NCBI RefSeq assembly: GCF_027942865.1
Contig: NC_134525.1
Span: 21,141,657-21,205,656 of the forward strand
Source: Odontesthes bonariensis
Lineage: Eukaryota; Chordata; Actinopteri; Atheriniformes; Atherinopsidae
DNA length: 64,000 bases
Direction of reading: 5' to 3'
The position numbers were made by a program, and so were the translations under genes. The notes beneath the pieces were generated by a model, which saw only the letters and a program-made list of their open reading frames with translations, ran no database searches and was not told the origin of the DNA. Numbering within the stretch: position 1 is the stretch's first letter; every line of letters starts with the position of its first letter. This document shows positions 24,644 through 64,000 of this stretch, piece after piece.

Positions 24644-24649
24644 TTTATT
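24644..24649 (-). terminator. Candidate lrrc14 poly(A) signal (minus strand)
   Basis: TTTATT on the plus strand reads AATAAA on the minus strand, about 750 bases past the lrrc14 stop. If used, the lrrc14 3' UTR would overlap the end of wdr97. I saw no nearer canonical signal. Confidence 0.3.
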
Positions 24650-25399
24650 TGGTGACTTTCAGCGTACTAATGCATTTCTGTGGCACACAGAGGGCTGAAT
24701 GATGCTGGTGAATGAATGCAGGAGTTCTGAACATTTCATAACAAACATTCAAAGAATAAGAGTAAAATACTGAATACATTTCATATAAAATATTCTGAAG
24801 TTAAAATTATTCCATATCAAAGGAAATGTGTAGATTCTGTTGTTGGTATGTAGTATTGGCATGTAATATCTGCTCAGACACTGCAGCACAGAAAATATTA
24901 CTGACAGTTTTGGATTTTTGTATCCAGCCTGGTAACCTGATATTTAAGCACTAAAAAGCAGCAGTGACTCATATGCAACACAGTCAAAAGGTAAATTTAT
25001 ATAAGTAGTGTAGCAGCTTCTGACTGAGTGGCAGCTCATCCCCTCCGGTCCATTTGAGTGTAACCAGACCAACCTGCCTATTTTTATGAGTCACCCTTCA
25101 ATATATTGATTTCATGTTTCCAACATTTACACGCGTGTTGATTTGGTGGCCAAGTGGCTTTCCCGCATGGCACCTATGTGCATTAACTCATATTTTGGAA
25201 ACTGATGGAGGTATATGTTGCACTGATTTCATTTTCATGTTGTAACAAAAAATAGAAAATAAACTTAACTGGTTGAATTCTTCACAAGTGACTGATTGTG
25301 ATCAAGAAAAGTTATTATGTGGCAGTGTGATTGTCAGGTTTTATGTGCATTGCTCCGCTACATCAATGTGTGGACTAAAAAGACCTCTTGACCTCTGCT

Positions 25400-27539
25400 C
25401 TAATCCACCAAGTCTTTATCGTAATTGAGCAGGTCACAGGTGAGGAAGAGGTCGGGGCGTCTGCTTTCTATCAGCACCCTGTTGAGCTGGCTGCTGGTCA
25501 TGTTTATGTCTGTGGCTTCATCCAGAGGCCAGTCCAACAACTGAGCACTGGAGGGCAGGTCGGGAAGACCCGGCTGGTAGTCCTCCAGGGGGTTAGGGTA
25601 GAGTAACTGTCGTAAGGAGGGCATTCTCACTGCCATTCGCACCAGGTCCATGAGGCCCGCCATGGAAAGTGGGTTCAGAGCCAAAGCCAGGCTCTTAAGG
25701 GCCCAGCAGCCCCCCAGTGAGGGCAACAAGAGACCCAGCAGGCTATCAGTCAGACCGCAGCCACTTAGGGAGAGGTGCTGCAGGCTGCTGGAAGCCTGGG
25801 AGAGAAGGCGGCGAATCGAGGTCAGGGTGTTGGCATCCAGGCGGTTTTCACTTAAATCCAGCTGCTGCAGTGTGGGGGCATGATGGCTGCAGGACAGATA
25901 GGCGAGGTCAGCTGGACTCAGGCTCAAATAGGGCAGCTCTAGGATCTCCAGAGGCTGAGGCAGTGAGCTGGAACAAAAGAAGGAGCAAATGTTTAAACAG
26001 TACTCACAATTTACGCTCTTCCTTGACTATCATAACTAAAGATGATATTTTGTTTTATTGTAACAATTTCTTTAAGGGAGATGAATTTTGTACTTGGTTA
26101 AAAATGCAGCTTTTTCAGCAAGAACCTTTTCACATTTTCAAGGCCTGGACAGCAACTGGCACCTATCACATAACACTCATATAATGGAGGAACAAGTCGT
26201 ACCTGAGCAACACACGCAGTTGTCCAGGCAGCCGCAGAGCGGTGAGGCTGAGCCGTCGCAGTTCTTGCAGGTGTGCCAGCCCCTGAGACAGGTCCCTCAG
26301 TGCATCTTCCTGTCCAAGGTGGTCTCGGCGAAAGTCCAGGTTACAGTAATGCAGGCGAAGGGAGTTCAGAGCAGGGAAGCTGGAAAGCAGCGGCAACAGC
26401 TCAGCCAAGCCAGGCACCCCGAGGCTGCTGTAGCGAATGTCGACGCCCAGAAGACCCCTGGATGGCAGCAGCTCAAGCAAGGTCCTGATACTCGACACGG
26501 AAATCTCTTCCACGCGCAGGTATCTGCACTGAAGCTTCAGGGGTCCTGGTGAGCTCAGAGCCACACGAGCACGCTCCCAAGATCGAGCGTTGACGAAAAG
26601 ATCAGCTCTTACATGCACCATCACATCAATATCTACCACTTTTTCTTCTACTTCCCTTTTACTGCCTCCTAAACCTGCTGCTGCCACCCCTCTTTTTCTC
26701 TCCATCTCCATCCTCCTCCTGACTCCTTTAATCAGCTCCTCCTCACTTGCAGGACCTGAAGATGCAGTCCCGTCTCTGTTATTGCCCGTCTCGTCATCGC
26801 TAAGTTCCTCTGGCCCCTTCCTCTGTCCCCTCTCTCTCTTTAAGTCCCTTTCTCTTTCAAGAGCTGAGAACCGTTTCCTCTCCCGGTCTGCTTCTTTCCT
26901 CTGTGCCCTCTGTGCTCCAGCTCTGGCCTGAACGACCATGGTGCAGAGGGCTACGGTCAGAGACCAGCCTCCCATCGAGTCTCCCATTCCTCCCTCCTCT
27001 CCCTGCAGTCCAGAGAGGTCCAGCACCTGCAGGGCACACCTGGACAAGAAGTAAAGCACTCAGAAACAATCCTTATATTTCAGATCATAGAAATAAGGGT
27101 TTTCCTGTGTTTCAGTAAATATTTAGTCTTTAGTCTAAATCTAATCCCCTTTTAAGAGGTTAGAATAATTGTTTCACATTTATGATGGTCGGTTTCAGGG
27201 ACAATGAGACATCATAAAATGTCTCCAAAAAAAAAAGATGAACTTTAACGTCTTTTCATACCTTTGGTCTGTCAATCCTCTGACAACCGCAAGTAACAAA
27301 GCCTGGATACTGAGTCGATTTGGCACAGTTTGCCCCCGTTTCCTCCGTCCTCCAACTCGCAGGGCGCGTTCAGGCCACCGCTGCACCAGCTCGCCCACAG
27401 CCAGCGGTCTACAGCTGGCGAAGGCGGCCTCCAGCAGCGGTCTGTACAGCTCCCTAGGCACCCATCTTAACCAGCTGGGGGACGAGCTGTGGTCACTCAC
27501 CACCTCTCTGGCACAAAGGTTCACCAAGGAAAGGACCAT
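25400..27539 (-). CDS. lrrc14: Leucine-rich repeat-containing protein 14, complete, 3 exons
   Basis: An LRR protein of the PRAME/LRRC14 family; in mammals LRRC14 is reported to bind IKK-beta and damp NF-kappaB signalling and to act as a cullin-2 substrate receptor. Exons on the minus strand: 27539-27262, 27039-26203 and 25967-25400, with GTATG and GTACG donors and phases that agree, giving 560 residues. The N-terminus has the family layout (ELYRPLLEAAF, ELVQRWPERAL). LRR-type sequence runs from about 240 to 500 (YLRVEEISVSSIRTLLELL, LNSLRLHYCNL, LQQLDLSENRLDANTL, LALNPLSMAGLMDLVR). It ends SRRPDLFLTCDLLNYDKDLVD. Residues about 135-225 form a highly charged Arg/Lys/Glu and Ser/Gly insert that I do not recall in human LRRC14 (493 residues). 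LRRC14B is the alternative; the NPLSMAGL segment and C-terminus fit LRRC14 better. Confidence 0.88.
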
Positions 27540-27900
27540 TTCAGCTCAGAGCACAACGAGCTCTCAAAATTAGGAGATTTCGTGAAGCAGAGTTAACACA
27601 CCTGAGGAGTTAGCTAGCTCAGCTAAAGTAGCTCCAACACTAAGATTAGCTTTATGACAGCAATTTGATGCAGCCTTGTAAAGCACAAAAAAAGATTTAC
27701 AACCTCACCCGATAGCTACCGCGATTAATAACAGAAAATAACCGAAAGCTCTTTAGCGAATACATATTTAGAGCCAGTGGATCGTGTTGGCTCACTGAGC
27801 CTGCAGCAGCTGCTAGGGGAGTGTTTACAATTTACACCGACGCATGCAAGTGACGTAGAACGCACAGACTAGACGTCGCTATTGTCCTTCGTCTTCTTTT
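27540..27900 (-). promoter_or_regulatory. lrrc14 leader and promoter region
   Basis: This stretch lies upstream of the lrrc14 ATG. It includes a CRE-like TGACGTAG (about 27851-27858) next to GACGCATGCAAG, and no TATA box that I can see. The transcription start cannot be placed. Confidence 0.35.
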
Positions 27901-30900
27901 ACTTCATTAATTTTCGCTTTTCAGACCCGTGGGACGTACATAATATGGACAAACTGTAGTAAAAATAACTATTAAGGCCTTGGATTTAGTTATCGGCAAC
28001 TTATAAGTCAACATGATGTTTTGGACATAGAAATACAATATATGTTAAAAAAAAAAGAAGCAAAAAGGCCCATATGATTTTCATACATCAAAATAGACAA
28101 AAGTACACATCTACGCATATAAAAGATATATACACTCTCACACACAACAACACACACACATACACAGTATGTTAAATTAAGCAGTGGCCCTCGACCTTTA
28201 ACCTTCACTTGGCTATGCGGATATAATGTTCTTTGAAAAACGGATGGACTTTTCTGGGACCTCTTGTTCTGCTTTCATACACATTATGAAAAAATGATGC
28301 AGCTCTTTCTCTGAAGTACGAGATGGAACAAGAACACCCTTATAACAAGTAAATGTTGTGCATCTAAAAGTTCAGAAGTATCATAAGCGAAACAGGATGA
28401 TTTATAAATACTAATTTTGTAATAAGCAAGATACATCTAATCTTGTGGAGCTGATTTTATGGTATTGTTTTATGGGAACTGTAACTGTATTATTGAAGTA
28501 AATACTCATACTGATTGTGAAACAAAATAGACAAGTTATATTTCATGAGATTATCCAATATTTCTTCATAACAAAGGTGCATATTGTGCAGTTCAGTTTC
28601 ACTTTCTTTCAAATAAATTACTCTAAAAAAAAATAGATCTTTCATCAACTACAAGCCTTATATTTTCTTACTGCAGGAAAGACGAAATTTAGGATGAGGA
28701 TGAGAAACAGCTGTAGACTTTTTTTGTTTGCTTGTTTGTTTCTTTCCTTGCCTGCATGTTTCTCAGAATGTGTGAAAACTTGTAAATAGTTTGTCAAGCT
28801 AGTGATGAAAGAGTCTAGAACGTGACACCATTCGTGTCTCACTGTACCGTACAAATGAATCACACCCCTGACCTGCAGTTTTAAGGCATGAGAATGAAAA
28901 ATACACTTAATTCTGTATTGCACAACTGTATATGACAGTCTGAGCATTTACATTTAAAATCCATTTAACTTTATTTATTCATTCATACACATGGCATGGG
29001 CTGCATGTTGGGTGTGGTGGTTAGGACCGTCATCCCTCAGAAAGAGGGTTCCTGGATAAAATAAGCCGTGTTTGTCTCTATGTGGCCCTGTGATGGACTG
29101 ACGACCTGTCCAGGGTGCCCAATGACAGCTGGGATAGGCGTTGGACCCCGAGTTCGAATAAGCGGGTATAGAAAATGGATGGATGGACTTTCATAGCGTA
29201 TAAAACCCACCTTCCATGATGCTGTGTGCATATGAATTACAAGAAGTACATTCAGGACCCTCTCTACAATTTCAGCAGGTTTGTAGCACCAACTTTGCAT
29301 CAAATAAACTCCTGTAATTGTCCACGAGCGGCTGAAAAAGTTGAGAAAAAAAAAGGTAAAAACGCATGTATACCCAAAGACACAACAGAAAGCAAGAAGA
29401 ATATATTTTAACTTTGGTTGTTCTTACTGATGTGAAAGAGAAAAGGAGGATCAACCACTAGATGGTGCTAAATAATCAAGTATCAAATACACATTCTCAA
29501 ACAGCATCATTACACGCCTGTTAATCCTCATTTTATTTACAAAAATATATAAAACAGACACATGGTTAAAGCACAAAGAATCAGGAGTTAGAGAATTGGT
29601 GGCATTATTTAGCTGTGGGTTGTTTTCTTCTCCATGCATGGTTGATAATCTGTTAATCATATAGTCCAAGCAGCAGCTGGTTCAGAAGAAACTATAAAAC
29701 ATCATGTTTCCTCCAAGGCCACAACTAAACTCAGCAGAATTCTGTTTGGCATTGTTAAGTCTCATTATGATGAGGATAATCGTCATCATAATTTTGAACC
29801 TTGTGAGTGTATTACAACCATGTAGGAAATATAATGTTATGCAGCTAACTCGGGTTTTAAAGGACTTTTTCACCCCGTAGCTGATGTTTTGTTTGTAAAT
29901 GAAATCACTTTCCTTTATTCAGAGAGCCTGAGGGACAACTTTCAAAGAGGGTAAAACCACAAATTGCTTTTGATTTACTGGCAAAACTCTGTTTCTCTCT
30001 CTCACACACACACAACAGAAACGTGCCTCGATTGCTGCTATCTGTCTCTTTACTATTGCAGAGATATTAACTTCTGCGGGTTCTCTGTGTTGTTTCTTTG
30101 TAATAAACAAGATTAGTTTATTTCTCCTGAATTCAGGAATGAATTGTAAGATTTGACTTGGGAGAAATAAAACCAACATGCTCACAAGTCAGACTGGCAG
30201 CAAATCAGAAAGAATGTTTTTGTCCATTTTCTTTCTCTTTTTTTCATTTTTTCTTTTTGTCTGTTGTGTTTGTTCCGTTGTTTTTGTTTTAGGAAAAATT
30301 ATAAATGAAACCATCTGTAACAATACAGCTGCATGCTGCAGTATATCAGTTTCATCTCCTCTCAGCTCAATATTTTGGTTCACCATCATACTTTTGTGGT
30401 GCTTACTGAACAAATTTTGATCCTTGCAGCCTTGGCTGCTTATCTGCTTATCATTTAATTTAACATGAAATTCCTCCTGCAGTCCATATAACCTAATTAA
30501 AATAGAAAAATCAGCCGTTGGACATCCTGTACCGCCCTGATTTCCCTACAGTCACTCAGAATCAGAGTTATTCATTTATTGACTGCTGCTCTCTGCTCCG
30601 AGATAACTACATTGCCATCGCTGATTTGCTTGCCAAAAAAGTTTCTTCAGTTTCTTACATGTGCTTTGCAGCAAATGCAATTAAGACACTTGTTATGTTA
30701 AGTAACTGTCAGATGAAACCCCTTTGTATACATTTGGCACTTTCATTTGCATTGTGGATGTTTTACGACCTCCCCCGGTCTCACATTCTACTATCCATAT
30801 CTGACCAGTAAGGGATGTTTTCTATTGTTGTTATGTATAAAAGACCTCTAAGTATGGTCCAGATCACAAAAGAGACCATATAGAATGTCTTAGCCACAAA

Positions 30901-33900
30901 TGTGCAAAGATATGAATTATGTTTAATTCTACAGGAGCAGAACAATTACAGTAAAGCTCTTGCAGATCTATTTGCCTTTTGTTTCAGGTTTTATCCGTGT
31001 GCAGTGCTTCACTTGCAGTCTTGAATAGATGCCAGACTTTTTCATTTTGTCCCCAGAAGCAGCAGTGCTAATGGTGCTGCAGAGTGAGTGCCTAACCTTT
31101 CTGTCCCCAAACAGTGTAAATGCATTAAATTCACTGTATTGAGTACTGAACGTTATGACTGTACACAAATGATGGATTTCATGTTACGCATCCTGCCTTT
31201 GTAGAAACTAAAAGGTTGTGTTATTTACTCAACAGAAAAAGATAATTTTCTTGTCGGAAGCAAAGGGAAAGATGCAAACACTCTTCCTTTCTTTTTAAAT
31301 GAACTAAAACCCATGCAGTAAATGTAGAAGTACTGGGAAAGTGGATTGTTGCTTTTATGAAATGTTTTTCATGAATGTTTATCAATTCAATATATGCTTT
31401 AATTAGGGGACAAAAATACTTTCAGTACATATTTCAAGGAGATCAGCATTTTAGTGCCTTTACAAAATGTTACTAAATCATATCTGACTGCCTCCCTGAT
31501 GGCTCAAGTTTTGACAAATACTGCAGCTAGGGTGGCAAAACTGATGATTGTAAACCGGAAGCAGATCATGTCTTACTGTATCTCAGATTTTGCATAAGCA
31601 GAGCCAGATGAACTTGTTGGGCCACCCTGGGGTAAAAAGATTTGCTGTTGGGGCACTTTGTAACCCCCCATGTGCCCCCCTTGGTACAGTTAATATGTTT
31701 AGGGACCCTTTTGCCAAATGGAAAAGCAGCAACAGTTGCAGCAACATTCATTTAGAAATGTCCACTGTTCTAATAACAAAATCCCTGATTGTTCAACATT
31801 GATTGATTGCCTCTTGAAGAATAGTAACTTATTTTGAGCACATAATCAGAGCCAGAGTGGACCAAAAATTGATCCCTGAGGGACACAACAGGACTGTATT
31901 AAATCTACTGAGTTTTTTTTCTTTCTCAGACAAAAGAATCTTAATTTAAAGTTATAGCTTTCCCCACAAGAACAAACTTTCCCATTCAACATGGATTTAG
32001 TTGTGAATATGTTTAAGCCATCTCTGCCTGTATAATGTTAGTCAGGGCCATTCTGTATTTTCTCTGATAATCGGCAGGTCTATGGGTGGACAAGATAAAA
32101 ACAATTTCATGAAAGCAGATGTGAGCCCACACTAATTGTTTGTCGGCCCATTTGTCTACAAGCCCTGACATTTACTTAAACAAAAGGTTGGTATGAGAAG
32201 GACTTGTCCCGATGAAAGCATCCGATTTCGTCAAATGCTCCATGAATACATGCCCTTAACTCAGCTTATTATTTACACGGATACATGACTGTCATGGTCA
32301 ACCATACTTCCAACTTCCCCTCATAATTTCTATGTAACTACACATGAAAAAGATATCAGCGGCTATTTTCAATTCATCATATTCAAAATCATATTTTTAA
32401 GCCTAAAGTTGAGTAAAATACTGAGGGCTTAATATCAGTTTTTATAATCTGTCCAGAGTGCTATTTTAGAGTGAAGGAAATGCCTGCAGATTCTCATCAG
32501 ATTTTCATCTTTTTGTTATAAAACATTCCCATCTGTTTGACTTTGTCATTAATCAAGATCATTGTAATAACTCTGCACTAGTGATTTCATTTGAGAGTAA
32601 GAAAAGAAAATGTTCAGAAGCAGCAGTGTTAAACATTGTAAGATGTATGTTTATAAGATAAAGATATATAGAGATATATTTGTTAAAGTATTCTCAATAC
32701 TAAAAAATATTTTTTAGCAGGTGCTAAGATTTTATTTGCCATAAAGAACGCCTGATGAGAAAATAAAACTCCTGTTTCATCTCAACCATACAGGAATAAA
32801 GCCTCTTTCTCTGCTTAGGAAGCAATACTTGAGAAATAAACAGCAATATGGGCCTATCAGGAGGAACTGCATTTCAAACTTAAGCTGTTCAGTTTAAACA
32901 ATAAACACATTAAGGGTAACTTGTAATGCAGTTCACTTACTAAATGTTTGAATGCAAGCTACAATAAGGCTTGAGCATCCATGGCTCTTAACAAGGGATG
33001 TTTACCAACAGCTATGCTTTGGCATATCTATTTGCTTTTTGTGGCTAAATTAATTCATAGGTGGTTTATTGAATTATCATATAGTTATAGATACACTTTG
33101 TGTCATAAATTCTGATGTCAGTGATGTGGAGAGACATGTTTTCAACCAAAAACAGCAGCTTAGTGCAGTCCATCACTTCAGATTAGCTGTGCACCCATTC
33201 TGCGGGTGTTTATGTGACATGTAATTAAGTAACTGGGGCAAAATTCAAGTACAGCTGCATTTGAGTGGTGTCTGAAATGCACCAGTAGCTGTCTGCCAAG
33301 GTCCATTTGTGAATCCTCTATATAGTGAATATTTTATTATGAGTGAGTGTGCAATTCAAACACAGCTCTTGAATGTTATGCCTCTCTGAAGCACTGCTGA
33401 TCTTCTAGTGGCCTTGCATTGATGATGTATGGGTGGTGCTTGGGTGTAATTGTCTCAACTTGTCCACACCTGTGAGGGTGTTGATTACCTCTCTGGTGTT
33501 GCTTGACCTCACACTCATGGCTACTTTTTCTTTTCAAATTTATTCCTTCGAGATTACTGTAAAATACATTTTGTCGATATAAAACTCTTTTGGACTTTTG
33601 TGCCAAGGTGAAACTTTGGGACTATTCCTACAGGGTGAGTTAAGGTTGCGTTCAAATGTTCAGTTGGATTGAGCAAACTCTCTTTAATTTGTGTTTCAGC
33701 TGGTAGCTGCGCTGGACTTCTGTCAGAGCTATGGCACACTCCATCAGTATATCAGAAGTAAAATCCAGCTGCTTACAGCATCTTTTAATATGCAAAAAAG
33801 TATTTTCAACCGGTCCCAAAGTCTGATAACCTGCAGGTTTTCAGCTCATAGATTCCCTGCAAGTTCTCAGACTTGTTGGTATTTTGGTAAAATGCCTCTT

Positions 33901-36590
33901 CACAAAGGACAGGTGGCAGGATTGGGTAGATACAAACAGGATGAATAGGACTGTTTAAAACAGTCTGGTTTCCTGGCTCATTTTGCCCCTCTTTAGCGCA
34001 TTTGTCAATAGATTTCTGACTGCTTTTTACACATAAGCGTCACTGACAGCTGCAGGATTCCTAAGCTTCTTTCTCATACTGTGCTGATTGGAGGCTCTGA
34101 GAGAAGCATGTCCTGGGGTACAATGTTAATATCAAACTCCAGCTGTTATGATCACTTCACTCAGCAGCGAGTCACTCGATTCGGGTTGGAGGAAGATTAG
34201 CAGGTGCATGCTGCACATCTCCACAGTTTCAGCAAGATTGTCAAAGCAGGTTGGCTGCTTTCAAAATGCAATGCAAATGTTCCTCACTCTCAATTTGTCC
34301 TGATTAACGAAGTGTTTCAAAGAAACACTTTTTCTTTTTCTTTTTTTTCTTAAAAAAAAAAAAAAAGATACCATAGATTAGCTTTATGCATACTGGCTTT
34401 CACAGAGCAATCCAGCAGCATTAAAACCTGTGAAACAATGTATCATGAATAGAAATTAGTCCTTTGTTCATGGCTAATGTGGGAAGTTAACCTCCAACTC
34501 ACCGTTAATGAATGAAACATGTTATGAGGGGCAGTTTGAGCTCAAGACACTAAGTCTGCTTACAAATGGCAACATGTTTTAATCGTGTCTTTTTTAGAAA
34601 TATTCTAAAAAATGTGTGTGAAACAGAAATCTTTGACAAATGTTCACAAAGTTCAGCTTCGATGATAGATTATTCTTATAGTGGGGTTTTCCTCTGACTT
34701 CTGTCATTCCCATGAAGGTGAAGTGAATCAAAAGAGCTCTTAAGAATTCATGAGCTGTGAGACAGAAGAGGGTGAAAATGCACGAGTTGTCTGAGCTGAG
34801 CCGTGGAGGCAAGGTTTGATTTTAACTTGAATTTTCAGTCGTTCTAGTGGCAGCAAAGTCACCATTTTGTTCCAAACCACTGAACAGACTCTTGCACATA
34901 TATCCATATTACTGTCTTTGGAGATGGGTTCTTTTGAGAAATCTAGTAGCTTGAAAATTAATTAAATGTCTGTATTGCGAGCCATTATATCTTAGGGGCT
35001 ATATCAGTGTCTTCATTCAGATTAACTGTACATTACATTTGCATTTGTTAATTAATTCTCTATCAATTTAATTAGCCAGATCAACTTAGAAGTAGGGAAC
35101 ACATTCGGGGGGGAAGCATCAGGGATATTTTGACATGTGGACGGATGAAGCCGGGGAACATACAAAAAATCTTCCTACGGGTGGACGACCACTCTGACTC
35201 TTGAGCCATAGCAACTAACATATTTTTTTTTACTTTTAATATGAGGTCAATCAATCAAATCTAGTTAAAGCAAAGCTTTTCGTTCATTTTTTCAGGCACT
35301 GTTCTTCTGTCAAATCAGTGCCTGCTTTGCATTAACAAGAGAAGCTGGTTATTTTGATAATTCAAGCAAACTACAGTTAATTTGTTGACTTCCCAAAAAT
35401 GACAGAAGCACCAGTATCTGTGCACGCTCTGAGCAAATGATACCGAGATAATCAAACTTGTAAATATCACCAGATTGATATCACTTGGTGAGCATCAGCA
35501 TGTTGATGAAAGTGTAACATTTTCAGTGAAATGATGAGAATGATCAGGGTAAAGAAACACATCCCACACATCATCTATAATAGAGGTCGAAATGATAGAG
35601 GTCAAGCTGAGTTTTTGGAAGTTCAAGAAAACCTTCCTGAAGAACAACTTGCAATACTGCTGAAAATCGAAACCTTGTTTGACTGCAAGAAATCCTCTGA
35701 GAATACTTAGCAGATTGGAGTGGTGCACAGTGCTACTGTGCGGAACACCTGCATAATAAAAGTGTGAAAAAAAACTGTTAAGCGTGGGAGTGGATCAGCC
35801 ATAGTTTGGGAGGTGGTGCTGCAGCCAGTGGCACAGAGAACATTCATCTGTTGGAAAGAAGAATGGATTAAATCAAATAGCAGCAAATTCATACCTCATA
35901 CTGCCAGTAAAAAAAAACCAAAAAAAAAAAACCTGAAGAATGAAAAGAGGTATACCTCTAGTGGTATGAATCGATGTTTTCCCATGGACCTCACTGTCCC
36001 CTGACCTGAACATCAAAAACTATCTGTTGATAAACAGTTCACGCAATAGTGCCCAAAATCTCACAGAAGTAGAAGCTTTTGCAGGAAAAAATATTAACAA
36101 CAATCACCCAAGTAATAAGTAACTCTAAACTGCTGCAGAAGGTGTTTGAGAAGCTTTGACCCTTTCAAAAAACCTCTCTTTTGTATTCTTGCTTTAAAAA
36201 AATTATAAAAGTGTCTTTAATCTGGTCCTCTTAGAGATCCGCTCATATGTTTACTTACAGTAACAGCAAATCTAATAAATCTTATTTAATCTGAGATTGC
36301 CTTTTTAATTTAGTCTTAGATTCTTGCTTGTCACATTTTTCACTTTACAAATGTTGATACAGCATTAATGAAGATGTGCTGCAACATGATAAATGGTCAG
36401 GTTTATAAGTGATGGAATGCATATGTTATCTTCAGAAAGAGCCAGTCTGTTTCCCCCTGTGTTAAGCTAAAAGCTTCATATTAATCACACACCTCAGCAT
36501 ATATTCACTCTTTCAAGTAGGAAAGGCTGATCAAAGTGATCAAAAGGCTCCAGGTTATAGACCGGAAGAAACGAGGTGGCCATATTGAGT
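27900..36590. other. AT-rich intergenic DNA between lrrc14 and malrd1
   Basis: About 8.7 kb in which I find no conserved protein signature, no exon chain and no RNA gene. Open frames are short and AT-driven. It contains CA-rich runs (near 28139-28166 and 30001-30015), a dispersed repeat at 28997-29190 and poly(A/T) tracts near 34340-34367. Confidence 0.6.
28997..29190 (+). repeat. Dispersed fish repeat (GGTGGTTAG...GGATGGATGGA type)
   Basis: The segment opens with GTGTGGTGGTTAGGACCGTC, has TGTGATGGACTGACGACCTG, TCCAGGGTGCCC and CAGCTGGGATAGGCG, and ends in AAATGGATGGATGGA. This order is that of a very abundant fish interspersed repeat. The 5' part is related to 62443-62560 and the 3' part to 14691-14765 (inverted). 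Confidence 0.6.
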
Positions 36591-36604
36591 AACAGCCATA
36601 AAAG
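36528..36604 (+). promoter_or_regulatory. Candidate malrd1 promoter
   Basis: A TATA-like CATAAAAG at 36597-36604 lies 169 bases before the malrd1 ATG. Just upstream is a direct repeat, TGATCAAAG then TGATCAAAA (36528-36545), resembling TCF/LEF sites. The spacing suits a tissue-restricted promoter. No experimental start is available. Confidence 0.35.
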
Positions 36605-36772
36605 CCATTTATTGCCCTTTACGACACATACAGGGTTGATCATATCTGAGTGAACTGCGGACAGTGAGGAAAATCTCTACCACAACTGGGATTCTTCCTC
36701 ATGTCTTGAAAAATGCTCAGCTTGGAGGAGAAAATAAGGAGTTGTTGACAAAGGACCAAGAATAGCCTGCTG

Positions 36773-63922
<27,150 letters not shown>

Positions 63923-64000
63923 GTACACAGTTCATGCCTGTTTCTGTCTTTATGTAGCTTGTCGAGGTATTTGCTGTTCCATACCTGTTCAGCTCAAAAG

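Noticed and set aside
28997..29190. tRNA gene
   Set aside because: The GGTGGTTAG word resembles a tRNA-type A box, but no cloverleaf can be drawn; it matches a dispersed repeat.
30178..30420. 80-codon plus frame with a hydrophobic Phe-rich start
   Set aside because: The hydrophobicity comes from a T-rich tract; no conserved motif, splice context or neighbours.

Overview
The window is teleost-fish nuclear DNA. Genes are split into many short exons with GT-AG introns, intergenic DNA is AT-rich, and the interspersed repeats are fish types (Rex3, L2-like LINEs). I cannot name the species; the repeats fit a percomorph-like fish.

Layout. (1) 1-4517, minus strand: only the first coding exon of esyt2 (extended synaptotagmin 2) lies here, with the start of intron 1, which holds a LINE 3' fragment. 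(2) 6417-14592, plus strand: a complete 23-exon dync2i1 (WDR60), the dynein-2 intermediate chain of intraflagellar transport. It is head-to-head with esyt2, as I recall for ESYT2-DYNC2I1 on human 7q36. (3) 15976-24533, plus strand: a WD-repeat gene I call wdr97, with 20 coding exons and an L2-like LINE in intron 5. (4) 25400-27539, minus strand: a complete three-exon lrrc14, convergent with wdr97. (5) 27900-36770: AT-rich intergenic DNA without a supported gene. (6) 36773 to the right edge, plus strand: the first 18 coding exons of malrd1, encoding a signal peptide and five LDL-receptor-A/MAM pairs. Its large introns hold a nested transposon cluster that includes a 5'-inverted Rex3 copy with a target-site duplication.

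All reading frames were joined by hand from exon phases. Every junction in dync2i1, wdr97, lrrc14 and malrd1 keeps frame. dync2i1 totals 1064 codons, matching my memory of human WDR60 (about 1066).

How the genes relate. dync2i1 and wdr97 lie in tandem, about 0.6 kb apart, and each has an RFX X-box-like element upstream, suggesting a small ciliary-gene neighbourhood. esyt2 (ER-plasma membrane contacts), lrrc14 and malrd1 (gut, bile-acid related in mammals) have no evident shared pathway with them. I see no sign of a wholly new system. The most interesting signals are the twin-primed Rex3 in a nested repeat cluster, the paired X-boxes, a duplicated in-frame splice acceptor in wdr97, and a charged insertion in lrrc14.
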